Assembly (NCBI GenBank): GCA_029941905.1
Contig: JAPYTQ010000027.1
Span: 1-64,000 of the forward strand
Length of the DNA stretch: 64,000 nt
Direction: 5' to 3'
Origin: JAHRVQ01 sp029941905
GTDB lineage: Bacteria > Pseudomonadota > Gammaproteobacteria > Pseudomonadales > Azotimanducaceae
The translations under genes and the position numbers were made by a program. Numbering within the stretch: the first letter of the stretch is position 1; each line of letters begins with the position of its first letter. The notes below the pieces were generated by a model that did not search any database, was not told the origin of the DNA, and saw nothing but the letters and a program-made list of their open reading frames with translations. Positions 7,674 through 15,383 of this stretch are shown piece after piece.

Positions 7674-7778
7674 ATGGACCAGTTGGTATTTCTAGCAAGC
7701 ATCACTCTGGCAACTGTTTCAGTTGTTGGCATCGGCCTGACGCTACTCGCGATCGCAATGGGTAAAATCGACGTATAG
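7674..7778 (+). CDS. Small single-span membrane protein (34 aa)
   Basis: A short reading frame of 34 codons starting with ATG at 7674, with GGGGAT about 9 bases upstream. After a short acidic start (MDQ) it is one long hydrophobic helix of about 25 residues, and it ends in KIDV. A longer in-frame reading from 7545 runs through the hsp20 terminator and is unlikely. The gene sits 29 nt after a predicted ANR/FNR-dependent start site, which is the main reason to believe in it. I do not recognise a family. Small membrane subunits of terminal oxidases are of this size, but there is no oxidase gene nearby. Confidence 0.55.
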   Translation: MDQLVFLASITLATVSVVGIGLTLLAIAMGKIDV

Positions 7779-7792
7779 CAGGCTACCGAGGA

Positions 7793-7834
7793 CTGACATA
7801 GATCAAGGTGCAAGCACTGCCGATGCACTATCGT
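7793..7834 (+). promoter_or_regulatory. ANR/FNR-type promoter of a candidate small RNA
   Basis: The box CTGAC-ATAG-ATCAA is at 7793-7806 (8 of 10 bases; the TTGAC variant is common). TATCGT at 7829-7834 has its centre 32 bp from the box centre. Predicted transcription start is near 7841. The next gene starts only at 8015, and a terminator lies in between, so the product is probably a short RNA. Confidence 0.6.
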
Positions 7835-7840
7835 TAGCAT

Positions 7841-7923
7841 CAATTCGAATCTCAAAGTCTACTGGCTGATCCTTGTCTGACAGGAATCACAAATTCGCTC
7901 TTTGTTGATTTGTGTTTTTTTTT
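7841..7923 (+). ncRNA. Candidate ANR/FNR-controlled small RNA, about 83 nt
   Basis: The limits are set by the predicted ANR/FNR promoter start near 7841 and by the end of the T tract of a hairpin terminator at 7923. No reading frame with a ribosome-binding site lies inside. The size, the oxygen-responsive promoter and the U-rich Rho-independent tail are those of Hfq-binding small RNAs such as E. coli FnrS, but no sequence likeness to FnrS was seen. The alternative is an attenuated leader of the di-iron protein gene at 8015, with read-through controlled by an unknown signal. Confidence 0.5.
7888..7923 (+). terminator. Rho-independent terminator before the di-iron protein gene
   Basis: A 7-bp stem (CACAAAT at 7888-7894 with ATTTGTG at 7908-7914), a 13-base loop and an uninterrupted run of nine T. 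The stem is AT-rich but the T run is strong. It is the proposed 3' end of the small RNA. Confidence 0.7.
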
Positions 7924-8014
7924 ACAACCGCCCGTGACCTGACTGGCCTTCGGTCGCATTCAATTTGAGAGAAGCCGGGCAAGCAAAGTAACCTCCATAC
8001 AGAGATCTCACCTC

Positions 8015-9100
8015 ATGACGTCACTAGAAAACACAAAAGAAACCGATTCAACAAAGCAAAACCTGGTTGATAACTTTAAAGCTGTTATGCAAGTCAGTTG
8101 GAACTTCGATTACAACGACGCAGTTGACAAGGTTCAGGATCTTTACCGGCGAGCGAAAACCAACCAGTGGGATGCCGATGAACTGGATTGGGATACGGTA
8201 ATCGATCCTTCTAAGCCCATCGTAAGACGGGGAGATACACAATATTCCAACATGCAGTTTTTCGAAAGACTGTCGCAGACCCAACAGGACACCTTTGTTG
8301 CACATTCCACCGCCCAGATGCTAAGTCAGTTCTTGCACGGCGAACAAGGTGCGGTGATGACGGCTGCCACTGTAACCCACGCGGTACCTGACACGGTGGC
8401 AAAATATTACGCTGCCACACAAACAATAGACGAAGCTCGACATGTGGAAGTCTATGACCGATATATCAAAAAACTTGATATTCACTACCCCATGACCCCC
8501 TGGCTGAAGCAACTGGTCGATGTCACGCTTCAAACAGAAGACTATCGCAAGATAATGATCGGCATGAATATGATCATTGAAGGCCTGGCTCTTGGCGCGT
8601 TTAACAATATGTATCGCCAAACCGATGAACCCCTGCTGAAGTCGATCACTTTCAACGTTATGCGGGATGAATCCAGGCACGTTTCCTTCGGTCACGTATT
8701 CCTCAAGCCCCTGGTAGCGAAATTGCATCCAGATGATGTCGAAGACCTTGCTCAATTTGCCTTTGACGGCGTATCAATTCTGACCAACCCACAAAAGCAG
8801 ATTGATCCTGGATTCTTGAAGGTACTGGAAGTGAGTGACATTGACCCTCAGGATTTTGCCGCAGGGTTAAAGGAGGCCAGGGAGCATGGTATTGGCCTTA
8901 AGCTACCCCCCGGACAGGTCCACTCTTTGAGTGACCTCATGGTCCCGGCACTCGTGAGAGCGGGTTTGATAACAGCCAGAACCAAGGAGCTTTTTGTCAA
9001 CGCCGGGGTCCCTGTGAACGAAGACCTGACCGTCCTGAACGCCATGGAAGATGCGAAATCTGACATGAACGTTCTTAATGAGGTAGGTGCACGCTACTAA
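8015..9100 (+). CDS. Ferritin-like di-iron carboxylate protein, probable oxygenase
   Basis: A protein of 361 residues in the R2/AurF-like part of the ferritin superfamily. All six expected metal ligands can be read: Glu110 (HGEQG), Glu140 and His143 (DEARH), Glu189 (EGLALGAF), Glu219 and His222 (DESRH). This is the pattern of di-iron oxygenases, desaturases and R2-like oxidases. It is followed by a PAS protein and a [2Fe-2S] ferredoxin, which would supply the electrons that a di-iron oxygenase needs. The substrate is unknown. No partner reductase is directly adjacent; a ferredoxin-NADP reductase is encoded at 57.8 kb. The ribosome-binding site is weak. It is too long for a storage ferritin and lacks R1-type partner genes, so ribonucleotide reduction is unlikely. 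Confidence 0.8.
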   Translation: MTSLENTKETDSTKQNLVDNFKAVMQVSWNFDYNDAVDKVQDLYRRAKTNQWDADELDWDTVIDPSKPIVRRGDTQYSNMQFFERLSQTQQDTFVAHSTAQMLSQFLHGEQGAVMTAATVTHAVPDTVAKYYAATQTIDEARHVEVYDRYIKKLDIHYPMTPWLKQLVDVTLQTEDYRKIMIGMNMIIEGLALGAFNNMYRQTDEPLLKSITFNVMRDESRHVSFGHVFLKPLVAKLHPDDVEDLAQFAFDGVSILTNPQKQIDPGFLKVLEVSDIDPQDFAAGLKEAREHGIGLKLPPGQVHSLSDLMVPALVRAGLITARTKELFVNAGVPVNEDLTVLNAMEDAKSDMNVLNEVGARY

Positions 9101-9127
9101 CGTAGAGAGGCAATAGAGCTACGGTTC

Positions 9128-10318
9128 ATGAGTCTGTTCCAATTCAATTCCGCAGAGGTTATCGACAACCTGCCGGAAGCATTGCTGGTCACTTCTGACA
9201 AGGGAGAAATTGTGTACGTCAATCGTGCACTCGAATCTCTAATGGGATTTACCTCGTCGGATTTACTGGGTAACCATGTCTCACGACTAATGCCCGCTGG
9301 CGAGAGAGCTCATCTCGATGCCCTGACCTGGTTTGAGCGATGGGCACAGAATCCGGATGCTCATCAGTTGCGTCACCTTCACCTGGACGGCCTGACAAAA
9401 ACGGCAGAAAAACTAAGACTTCGAGTCAGAGTTTCGTCATTTGAGGAAAAAGCAAATCTTTATTTTCTGGTCGTACTGCAGGATGTTACCGAGGAATATC
9501 AGACCACCCTGGATTTACGACATGCGCAGTTGATCAGCAAACGAATCATCGCCATTGGTGAAGATGCCGTGTTGACCATTGACGAAACCCAGTCCGTCAG
9601 GTTTTGGAACCTCAAGGCAGAACAGATTTTTGGTTACAAGTCGGATGAAATCATCGGGCGTCAAATCGACCTGCTGATCCCGGATAAATTCTCCCAGAAA
9701 CACAAAAAATACATCGACGGCTTTGCAACAGGCACCGAGGCTTCGAGGACCATGGGTGATCGGTCCGAGATTCAGGGATTGCACAAAGACGGCCATGTTA
9801 TTCCACTGGAAGCGTCAATCACCAAGACGACTGTGGACGGCCAGGTCCTGGTCAGCGCGCAGATAAGAGACATATCAGAACGAAAACGAAATGAACAGTT
9901 ACTGCGTAGTTCAGAGACCCGCTTTCGTGCCGTATTCGAAAATGCATTCGAGGCCATGGCTTTACTGGCTCCCAGTGGGCGCGTGATGGAAATAAATGCA
10001 GCCGCGAAAAAATTACTCCCGGAAGAAGACAGTCCAAAAGACGCGTTTTTCTGGGAACTCAACTGGTGGTCATCTGATGATGAGTCATCGGACAACAAAG
10101 CTATGGATCGCGAGGTTGATCGCAGTATGTTACTGAAAGAGAACCTGGCCCGGGTACAATCCGGCGAGAAAATCGTCCGCACAACAGCCAGACTTCCGAC
10201 AAAGTCCGGTCATCGCTCCATCGACTTCTCACTTATACCCGTGAAAGGTGACGATGGCGAGTTGGCCTACATCATTGCAGAGGGAAGGGATTTAACGGAA
10301 ATAGGCGAGTTGGAGTAG
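9128..10318 (+). CDS. Triple PAS-domain protein without an output domain
   Basis: A protein of 396 residues made almost only of PAS domains: about residues 8-125, 135-255 and 262-390. Signatures include NRALESLMGFTSSDLLG, the DEIIGRQIDLLIP stretch and the PAC motif VSAQIRDISERK. The third PAS closes with EGRDLTEIGELE, and no histidine kinase, GGDEF, EAL or HTH region follows, because the stop codon abuts the start of the ferredoxin gene (TAGATG). The gap to the di-iron gene is 27 bp. It may sense redox state or a ligand for the di-iron/ferredoxin pair through protein contact. A lost kinase domain is possible, but the next gene shows no kinase remnant. Confidence 0.8.
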   Translation: MSLFQFNSAEVIDNLPEALLVTSDKGEIVYVNRALESLMGFTSSDLLGNHVSRLMPAGERAHLDALTWFERWAQNPDAHQLRHLHLDGLTKTAEKLRLRVRVSSFEEKANLYFLVVLQDVTEEYQTTLDLRHAQLISKRIIAIGEDAVLTIDETQSVRFWNLKAEQIFGYKSDEIIGRQIDLLIPDKFSQKHKKYIDGFATGTEASRTMGDRSEIQGLHKDGHVIPLEASITKTTVDGQVLVSAQIRDISERKRNEQLLRSSETRFRAVFENAFEAMALLAPSGRVMEINAAAKKLLPEEDSPKDAFFWELNWWSSDDESSDNKAMDREVDRSMLLKENLARVQSGEKIVRTTARLPTKSGHRSIDFSLIPVKGDDGELAYIIAEGRDLTEIGELE

Positions 10319-10639
10319 ATGCCAAAAATTACTTTCGTTGAATCTAATGGCACGCAACACACAATAGAAATACCCAACGGCAATTCACTGATGCAAGGGG
10401 CTATAGACAATGTTGTGCCGGGTATTGAAGGCGATTGTGGTGGCTTATGCGCCTGCGCCACCTGTCATGTTTATATAACCGCAGACTGGCAACAGCACTG
10501 TCAGGAAGCAGAAGAACTCGAAACATATATCCTGGACTTCGCGTTTGAGGTAAACGAGAAAAGTCGACTCGCTTGCCAGATCGAGGTCAGCAATGCTCTT
10601 GATGGCATGCAGGTACACTTACCGAAACGGCAATACTAG
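10319..10639 (+). CDS. [2Fe-2S] ferredoxin, adrenodoxin/ISC type
   Basis: A protein of 106 residues with the plant/vertebrate-type cluster motif CGGLCACATCHV (C-x5-C-x2-C) and the fourth Cys in RLACQI. The sequence around the motif is that of adrenodoxin-like ferredoxins that feed hydroxylases and P450s. It starts at the base directly after the stop codon of the PAS gene, so the two are surely co-translated. It is the natural electron donor for the di-iron protein two genes upstream. Confidence 0.92.
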   Translation: MPKITFVESNGTQHTIEIPNGNSLMQGAIDNVVPGIEGDCGGLCACATCHVYITADWQQHCQEAEELETYILDFAFEVNEKSRLACQIEVSNALDGMQVHLPKRQY

Positions 10640-10646
10640 CCATTAT

Positions 10647-10660
10647 CAGGTGATCACCTG
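10647..10660. promoter_or_regulatory. 14-bp perfect palindrome upstream of a cytochrome gene
   Basis: CAGGTGATCACCTG lies in the 61-bp gap between the ferredoxin and cytochrome c genes. It could be an operator or a small hairpin. It does not fit the ANR/FNR spacing. Confidence 0.35.
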
Positions 10661-10700
10661 GCAATATTCATAAACTGGAATAACTGGAGTAGTTGTACAA

Positions 10701-11009
10701 ATGAAAGAAGTAACGAGAACGTGTTTATTGATCGTCGCGATCCTGGGGTATGCCAATACCTCTTCAGCCGATGCGGCAGCAGGCAAAGCTAAATCAGCCA
10801 TGTGTGCAGCTTGTCACGGTGCAACTGGCATTTCCAACAACGAAATCTGGCCGAATCTGGCTGGGCAAAAGCGTCAGTACCTGATTAATCAGATAACGGC
10901 ATTCCGTGACGGTAAAAGAAGTGACCCCATGATGGCACCCATGGTTACTGCACTGTCCGACGAGGATATTACCGATCTGGGGGAATATTTTTCGTCATTG
11001 AAACCGTAG
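10701..11009 (+). CDS. Periplasmic class I c-type cytochrome, c4/c553-like
   Basis: A protein of 102 residues with a Sec signal peptide of about 24 residues and a single heme motif CAACH close to the mature N-terminus. Downstream are PNLAGQ, a QITAFRDGKRSDPMM stretch supplying the likely Met ligand, and LSDEDITDLGEYFSSL. The pattern fits small electron-carrying cytochromes of the c4/c553 group. It follows the ferredoxin gene on the same strand, but with its own short upstream region. It may carry electrons to the nitrate-reductase-like system further on. Confidence 0.88.
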   Translation: MKEVTRTCLLIVAILGYANTSSADAAAGKAKSAMCAACHGATGISNNEIWPNLAGQKRQYLINQITAFRDGKRSDPMMAPMVTALSDEDITDLGEYFSSLKP

Positions 11010-11338
11010 CGCGGATAATGGAAACTATTCCGGCCATGCCTGTTCAGTCGACGTTTCCTGATGGTTTTTGTCCCCATAAATGGACAAATCCTGACCCCTT
11101 CAGACTCATTTTATATTGAACGGGGCTACAACAACACAACAGCTTGTATTCGTTTAATCCAGAAGATATGGTGTCGACGGTGTTGAATTAGAACCTCTTG
11201 CCATCTCATTCTGCTGCAATATGGTGACTCATATCAGGTGTGGTTGGGGTGCAAATTCAGCAGCCACTCGAACATGCCCATGGTTTCAGTAAACCAGGAC
11301 GATCTTCACCGCGATGCAGATAAAAGGAATTATCAAAA
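11010..11338. other. Gene-free stretch of 329 bp
   Basis: No reading frame with a start site was recognised. A 7-bp inverted repeat (11067-11073 with 11082-11088) could form a hairpin after the cytochrome gene, but no T run follows. Otherwise nothing is seen. Confidence 0.5.
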
Positions 11339-12052
11339 TTGAATATTCTTAGACCTATCGCTCAAGCTTTGGGGTACGATCTTGTGAGAAAACGCAAGGT
11401 TCTGAATATCAAGTAGCATCTCGCTGAGCTATTTAGGGAACTGGGTATCGACACAGTTCTCGATGTTGGTGCGAATATCGGCCAATACGGCAAGATGCTG
11501 CGAAGTATTGGATACAAAGACGAAATCCATTCCTTCGAACCCATCAAGGTGCACTTTGATGTTCTCGCGGAAACAAGTGCTTCTGACAAGAATTGGTTCA
11601 TCTATCAATACGCTCTGGGAGCTGAAGTCGGCAGTGATGAAATCCATGTCCACAGCGGACTATCATCTTTTCTGGAACCGTCTGAGTATGGTGTTGAGTT
11701 TGCTCACGGCGAACTTAAAAGACGCCGTAAAGAAACTGTTGAAATTTCCACGTTAGATCACTTTCTGTCTCACGAACTAACCGATGTACAACGGCGCAAT
11801 GTATTTCTCAAGATGGATACCCAGGGATTTGATCTTGAAGTATTTAAAGGCGGTACAGGTACTATCCACTTCGTCGCAGCATTGCAGTCGGAGATTGCCT
11901 TAAAAAAGCTCTATGAAGCAATGCCTGATTTTACAAAGAGCTTTGAGACCTATCTGGCACAAGGTTTTGAGGTAACAGGATTTTATCCTGTATCTCGTGA
12001 GAAGCGTGGGACGATTATTGAAGTGGACTGTGTGATGATTCGAGGAGACTAA
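11339..12052 (+). pseudogene. FkbM-family methyltransferase interrupted by an in-frame amber codon
   Basis: From a TTG at 11339, preceded by AAAAGGA, the frame reads 25 codons, meets TAG at 11414-11416, then continues in the same frame to 12052. The part after the stop holds the SAM-binding motif TVLDVGANIGQYG, EPIKVHF, LKMDTQGFDLEVFKGG and a C-terminal DCVMIRG, the usual course of FkbM methyltransferases. The conserved glycine-rich loop lies before the first internal Met at 11495, so a shorter product from there would lack the SAM site. A CAG-to-TAG change is the simplest explanation. It could be a recent mutation or a sequencing error. FkbM proteins mostly methylate sugars or secondary metabolites; the neighbourhood gives no hint of a substrate. 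Confidence 0.65.
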
Positions 12053-12072
12053 ATTCCAAAACAGCCCCATTG

Positions 12073-13473
12073 CTAGATAGCGCGGGAATATCGCGGGGTC
12101 GACGAAGCACTCTGCTGCTGAAGGTAACGATCGAAGACCATACAAATATTGCGGATGAGCAGCCTGCCCTGCTGCGTTACGGTTATTCCGTCACGATCGA
12201 GCCTTAGAAGTTCATCCGCCACCATTGGCCGAAGGGAATCAAGCCCTGACGCAAAATAAGTCTGGAAATCGATTCCAAATTCCCGATTTACCTCCCCGTA
12301 TGACAATTCAAACTGACAGATCAGGGACTTAATCACTTTTTTCCTGATCAGGTCATCAGCATCAATCACCACTCCCTTCTCCACCGGAATCCGCCCTTGA
12401 CCAAGCAACGTTCGGTACTGATCGAGTTCTTTTACGTTTTGGCAATAGGTATTGCCAATCTGGCTGATACCAGTAATGCCAAAAGCAATCAAATCACAAT
12501 CTGACCGGGTGGAATAACCCTGAAAATTTCGTTGCAGCGTTCCCTCTCTCTGGGCGATTGCCAGTTCGTCATCCGGTTTCGCAAAATGATCCATACCAAT
12601 ATAGACGTATTCACTGGCTGTCAGCGTCTCAATACATAATTGCAGGATTTCCAGCTTTTCATCCGGGCTCGGCATATCGGAAACAAGGATGCGTTTCTGC
12701 GGAGAAAATCGCTCGGGTAAATGAGCGTAGTTATAGATAGATATCCGATCCGGCGAGAGTGTTATTACCTGCTTCAACGTACGGGCCACAGACTCTACGC
12801 TCTGGTGAGGTAACCCATAAATAAGATCCACTGAAACTGATCGAAAACCATACTGCCGCGCAGATTTGATTGCCACTTCAGTTTGCTCATACGACTGCAC
12901 CCTGTTGACGGCTTTCTGTACTTTTGAATCAAAATCCTGGATCCCAAACGACAGTCTGTTAAAGCCACATTCACGCAAGTGCCTTATCCGGTCTGGATCA
13001 ACTGTTCTGGGATCGATTTCAATACTGAATTCACCTTCGTCATCGCCACGAAAATCAAACGCATTGTTAATCGAACCCATTAATTGCTGTATCTGCTCAT
13101 CTTCGAAGAATGTAGGCGTGCCGCCTCCCCAATGAAGTTGCGATACGACCCGATTTTCAAACAGGGAAGAGACCAGCTCAATTTCATGTTGCAAGAGTTC
13201 AAGGTACTCAACCGCGGGTTGCCGCTTTCGGGTAACAATCTTATTGCAGGCACAGTAATAACAAAGCGTCGCACAAAAAGGGATGTGGACGTACACAGAA
13301 AGATCCTTGTCTTTGTTGCTGGAGGATCTGATTGCCTGTCCCAGGTCCGACTGGGAAAATTCTGAAAACTGCAGGGCCGTGGGGTATGACGTATACCGTG
13401 GGCCACTGACGTTGTAACGACGAATTAGACCGGGATCAAAGACCAGCTTCGATAGATTTTCTGAAGGATTCAT
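12073..13473 (-). CDS. hemN: Oxygen-independent coproporphyrinogen III oxidase
   Basis: A radical SAM protein of 466 residues with the cluster motif CATLCYYCAC (CX3CX2C plus the extra Cys typical of HemN), HWGGGTPTF, and the HemN-specific N-terminal RYNVSGPRYTSYPTA. It makes protoporphyrinogen IX in heme synthesis without oxygen. The ATG at 13473 is preferred to an upstream TTG that would overlap the predicted -10. The promoter has a near-consensus ANR/FNR box with a perfect TATAAT and a second box further upstream, as expected for this classic ANR target. Confidence 0.95.
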   Translation of the reverse strand: MNPSENLSKLVFDPGLIRRYNVSGPRYTSYPTALQFSEFSQSDLGQAIRSSSNKDKDLSVYVHIPFCATLCYYCACNKIVTRKRQPAVEYLELLQHEIELVSSLFENRVVSQLHWGGGTPTFFEDEQIQQLMGSINNAFDFRGDDEGEFSIEIDPRTVDPDRIRHLRECGFNRLSFGIQDFDSKVQKAVNRVQSYEQTEVAIKSARQYGFRSVSVDLIYGLPHQSVESVARTLKQVITLSPDRISIYNYAHLPERFSPQKRILVSDMPSPDEKLEILQLCIETLTASEYVYIGMDHFAKPDDELAIAQREGTLQRNFQGYSTRSDCDLIAFGITGISQIGNTYCQNVKELDQYRTLLGQGRIPVEKGVVIDADDLIRKKVIKSLICQFELSYGEVNREFGIDFQTYFASGLDSLRPMVADELLRLDRDGITVTQQGRLLIRNICMVFDRYLQQQSASSTPRYSRAI

Positions 13474-13502
13474 GAGACATGCTCGGCGAGAGAAGCAGCG
13501 CA

Positions 13503-13544
13503 ATTATATCGTAAACAACTAATTGGCAGGTTGATCTGCGTCAA
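13503..13544 (-). promoter_or_regulatory. ANR/FNR-type promoter of hemN
   Basis: The box TTGAT-CTGC-GTCAA is at 13531-13544 (9 of 10 bases). On the minus strand a perfect TATAAT lies at 13503-13508, 32 bp centre to centre. The predicted start is near 13496, 23 nt before the hemN ATG. Confidence 0.85.
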
Positions 13545-13601
13545 ATATTTTTTGCCAGTCACCAGCTCGGGGGTGTACTACTCGAATACAGTCTGTTCGG
13601 A

Positions 13602-13615
13602 TTGATTCAAGTCAG
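13602..13615 (-). promoter_or_regulatory. Second ANR/FNR-like box upstream of hemN
   Basis: TTGAT-TCAA-GTCAG matches 8 of 10 bases and lies 71 bp, close to seven helical turns, upstream of the first box. It could add to activation of hemN. It is directly behind the stop codon of nadE. Confidence 0.5.
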
Positions 13616-13620
13616 GGCTA

Positions 13621-15378
13621 CTAGGACCACTTCTCAACAATCGGAATCCTTCGGCCTATACCAAAAGCAACTTTCGACACCTTGGTGCCAGGGCAGGTTT
13701 GTCGTCGCTTGTATTCCATCTTGCCGATAAGACTAACAATGCGATAAAAATCGCCTGTCGCACCAGGATCCTGAAGCCAATCCTCCAGAACCTTTGGGTT
13801 CATTGATATTTCGAGTTCATTTTTAATCTGGCTTTTTATCAGCACCAAAAATTCATCAAAGGTGCTGACATAGTCCTCAATATAAGCACGCACAATCGGG
13901 TCGAGTACTGCATATGGCAACAGGCTTTCTTCATCAGTCTGACCCTTGGCCAACTCGGCACTGGGAGGTTTGCGCCAGATGTTCTCCGGGATCTCATCAT
14001 GGGCCATGGCTATATCCACGACCTGGAATTTGTACAGGTCTTTTATCGGTGCGAAACTAAAATTCATATCGAAGTGCGTGTAGTAACCACAGGCAGATTC
14101 TGTTTTGTTACCCGTTGATAAAGGCATCGCGCCAAAGGCATTACTAAAATGCATAACGTAAACATCCCGCAACCTGGCCTGTATGTTTTCGTCTGCAACA
14201 CCGCCATAATCTTCTTTTAGCCTTGCGGTGACCAGGTTGAGAGGATCATTCGGGTAGTTAAAGTAGCGCTCATTCAACATCTTTACCAGGGGCTCGTGCT
14301 CCAATTCCACTTCATAATCCCAGCAGCCCAGATTCTTGTGTAAAGCCAATGCATCATCACGGGAATGATCACTGCTGTGTATGGACGGCATACGAATCGC
14401 ATGCACATTCTTTGCCCCCACCGCCTCGCAGGCTATTAGACAAACGACGGCGCTATCAACACCACCACTGGAGGCAAGTACAAGCTGGCTAAAACCTGAT
14501 TTTTCGACATAGTCCTTCAAACACAGGACCAGCAAGTCAAACAGGCCGGGAGAATTCTCAACGACAATCCGACGATTGGCTGGGGCGTACACTTGCCTGA
14601 TGACGGGTACCGCATCCAGTTCAACGACGTCAAACGAATCCTCAGTAATCCGGTTGGAACTATGAATCAAATCACCATCACGAACCACGAAACTTTGCCC
14701 ATCAAACACCAGTTCGTCCTGACCACCGCGCTGATTGACATAAACAACACTTATCCCCGGTTCCGTCCCGGGTGCAATGACACTCAATCTTTGCCACGCC
14801 TTATCGTGCACATAGGGAGAACTGTTCAGGGAAACGATGACATCGACACCCGCATTTCGATATCTCTGCAGGGGATTGTTGCTGTAGTTGTAGTCATCGG
14901 ACCCCTTGTCATTCCACAGGTCCTCACAAATTGTTACCCCGACTCGTTGTCCTGCGATGGTAAGCAGCAGTAACTCATCACCTGACTCAAAATATCTCAG
15001 TTCATCGAACACATCGTAAAAAGGCAGCAATTGCTTTTTGTAGCGCCCGACGACACCTCTTGCCGTAACAACAACTGCCATATTGTAGAAAGGTTTGCCG
15101 GTACCCGGGTTTCGTTCGATGTAACCCACCACAATATGCAAACCGCCGTGACAGTTAGCCGCGTACTGGATTATCTCGTCCAGGGACTCGCTGTTTCGAT
15201 CAATAAATTCAGGGTGGTAGATAAGATCCTGGCTGAGATATCCTGGAATGGTTAACTCGGGAAACACCACCAGATCACACTTTGTTTTGTCGGCAGCATC
15301 TATGCCGCACTTTATTGCAGCCACGTTACCGGCAAAATCACCGGGGGTTGTGTTGATCTGGCCAAGACAAACCTTCAC
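13621..15378 (-). CDS. nadE: Glutamine-dependent NAD+ synthetase
   Basis: A two-domain protein of about 585 residues. Residues 1-270 are a nitrilase-type glutaminase (VVFPELTIPGY with the catalytic Glu, then RYKKQLLPFYDVFDE and VTICEDLWND with the catalytic Lys and Cys). The C-terminal part is the ATP-pyrophosphatase synthetase with ASSGGVDSAVV, STGNKTESACGY and KPPSAEL. It makes NAD+ from nicotinate adenine dinucleotide. The frame is open 97 codons further upstream, but that part is the antiphase of cox15 and is not real. The start is GTG at 15378 or TTG at 15387; the TTG overlaps the cox15 stop by 2 bp. Confidence 0.93.
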   Translation of the reverse strand: MKVCLGQINTTPGDFAGNVAAIKCGIDAADKTKCDLVVFPELTIPGYLSQDLIYHPEFIDRNSESLDEIIQYAANCHGGLHIVVGYIERNPGTGKPFYNMAVVVTARGVVGRYKKQLLPFYDVFDELRYFESGDELLLLTIAGQRVGVTICEDLWNDKGSDDYNYSNNPLQRYRNAGVDVIVSLNSSPYVHDKAWQRLSVIAPGTEPGISVVYVNQRGGQDELVFDGQSFVVRDGDLIHSSNRITEDSFDVVELDAVPVIRQVYAPANRRIVVENSPGLFDLLVLCLKDYVEKSGFSQLVLASSGGVDSAVVCLIACEAVGAKNVHAIRMPSIHSSDHSRDDALALHKNLGCWDYEVELEHEPLVKMLNERYFNYPNDPLNLVTARLKEDYGGVADENIQARLRDVYVMHFSNAFGAMPLSTGNKTESACGYYTHFDMNFSFAPIKDLYKFQVVDIAMAHDEIPENIWRKPPSAELAKGQTDEESLLPYAVLDPIVRAYIEDYVSTFDEFLVLIKSQIKNELEISMNPKVLEDWLQDPGATGDFYRIVSLIGKMEYKRRQTCPGTKVSKVAFGIGRRIPIVEKWS

Positions 15379-15383
15379 CTTGA

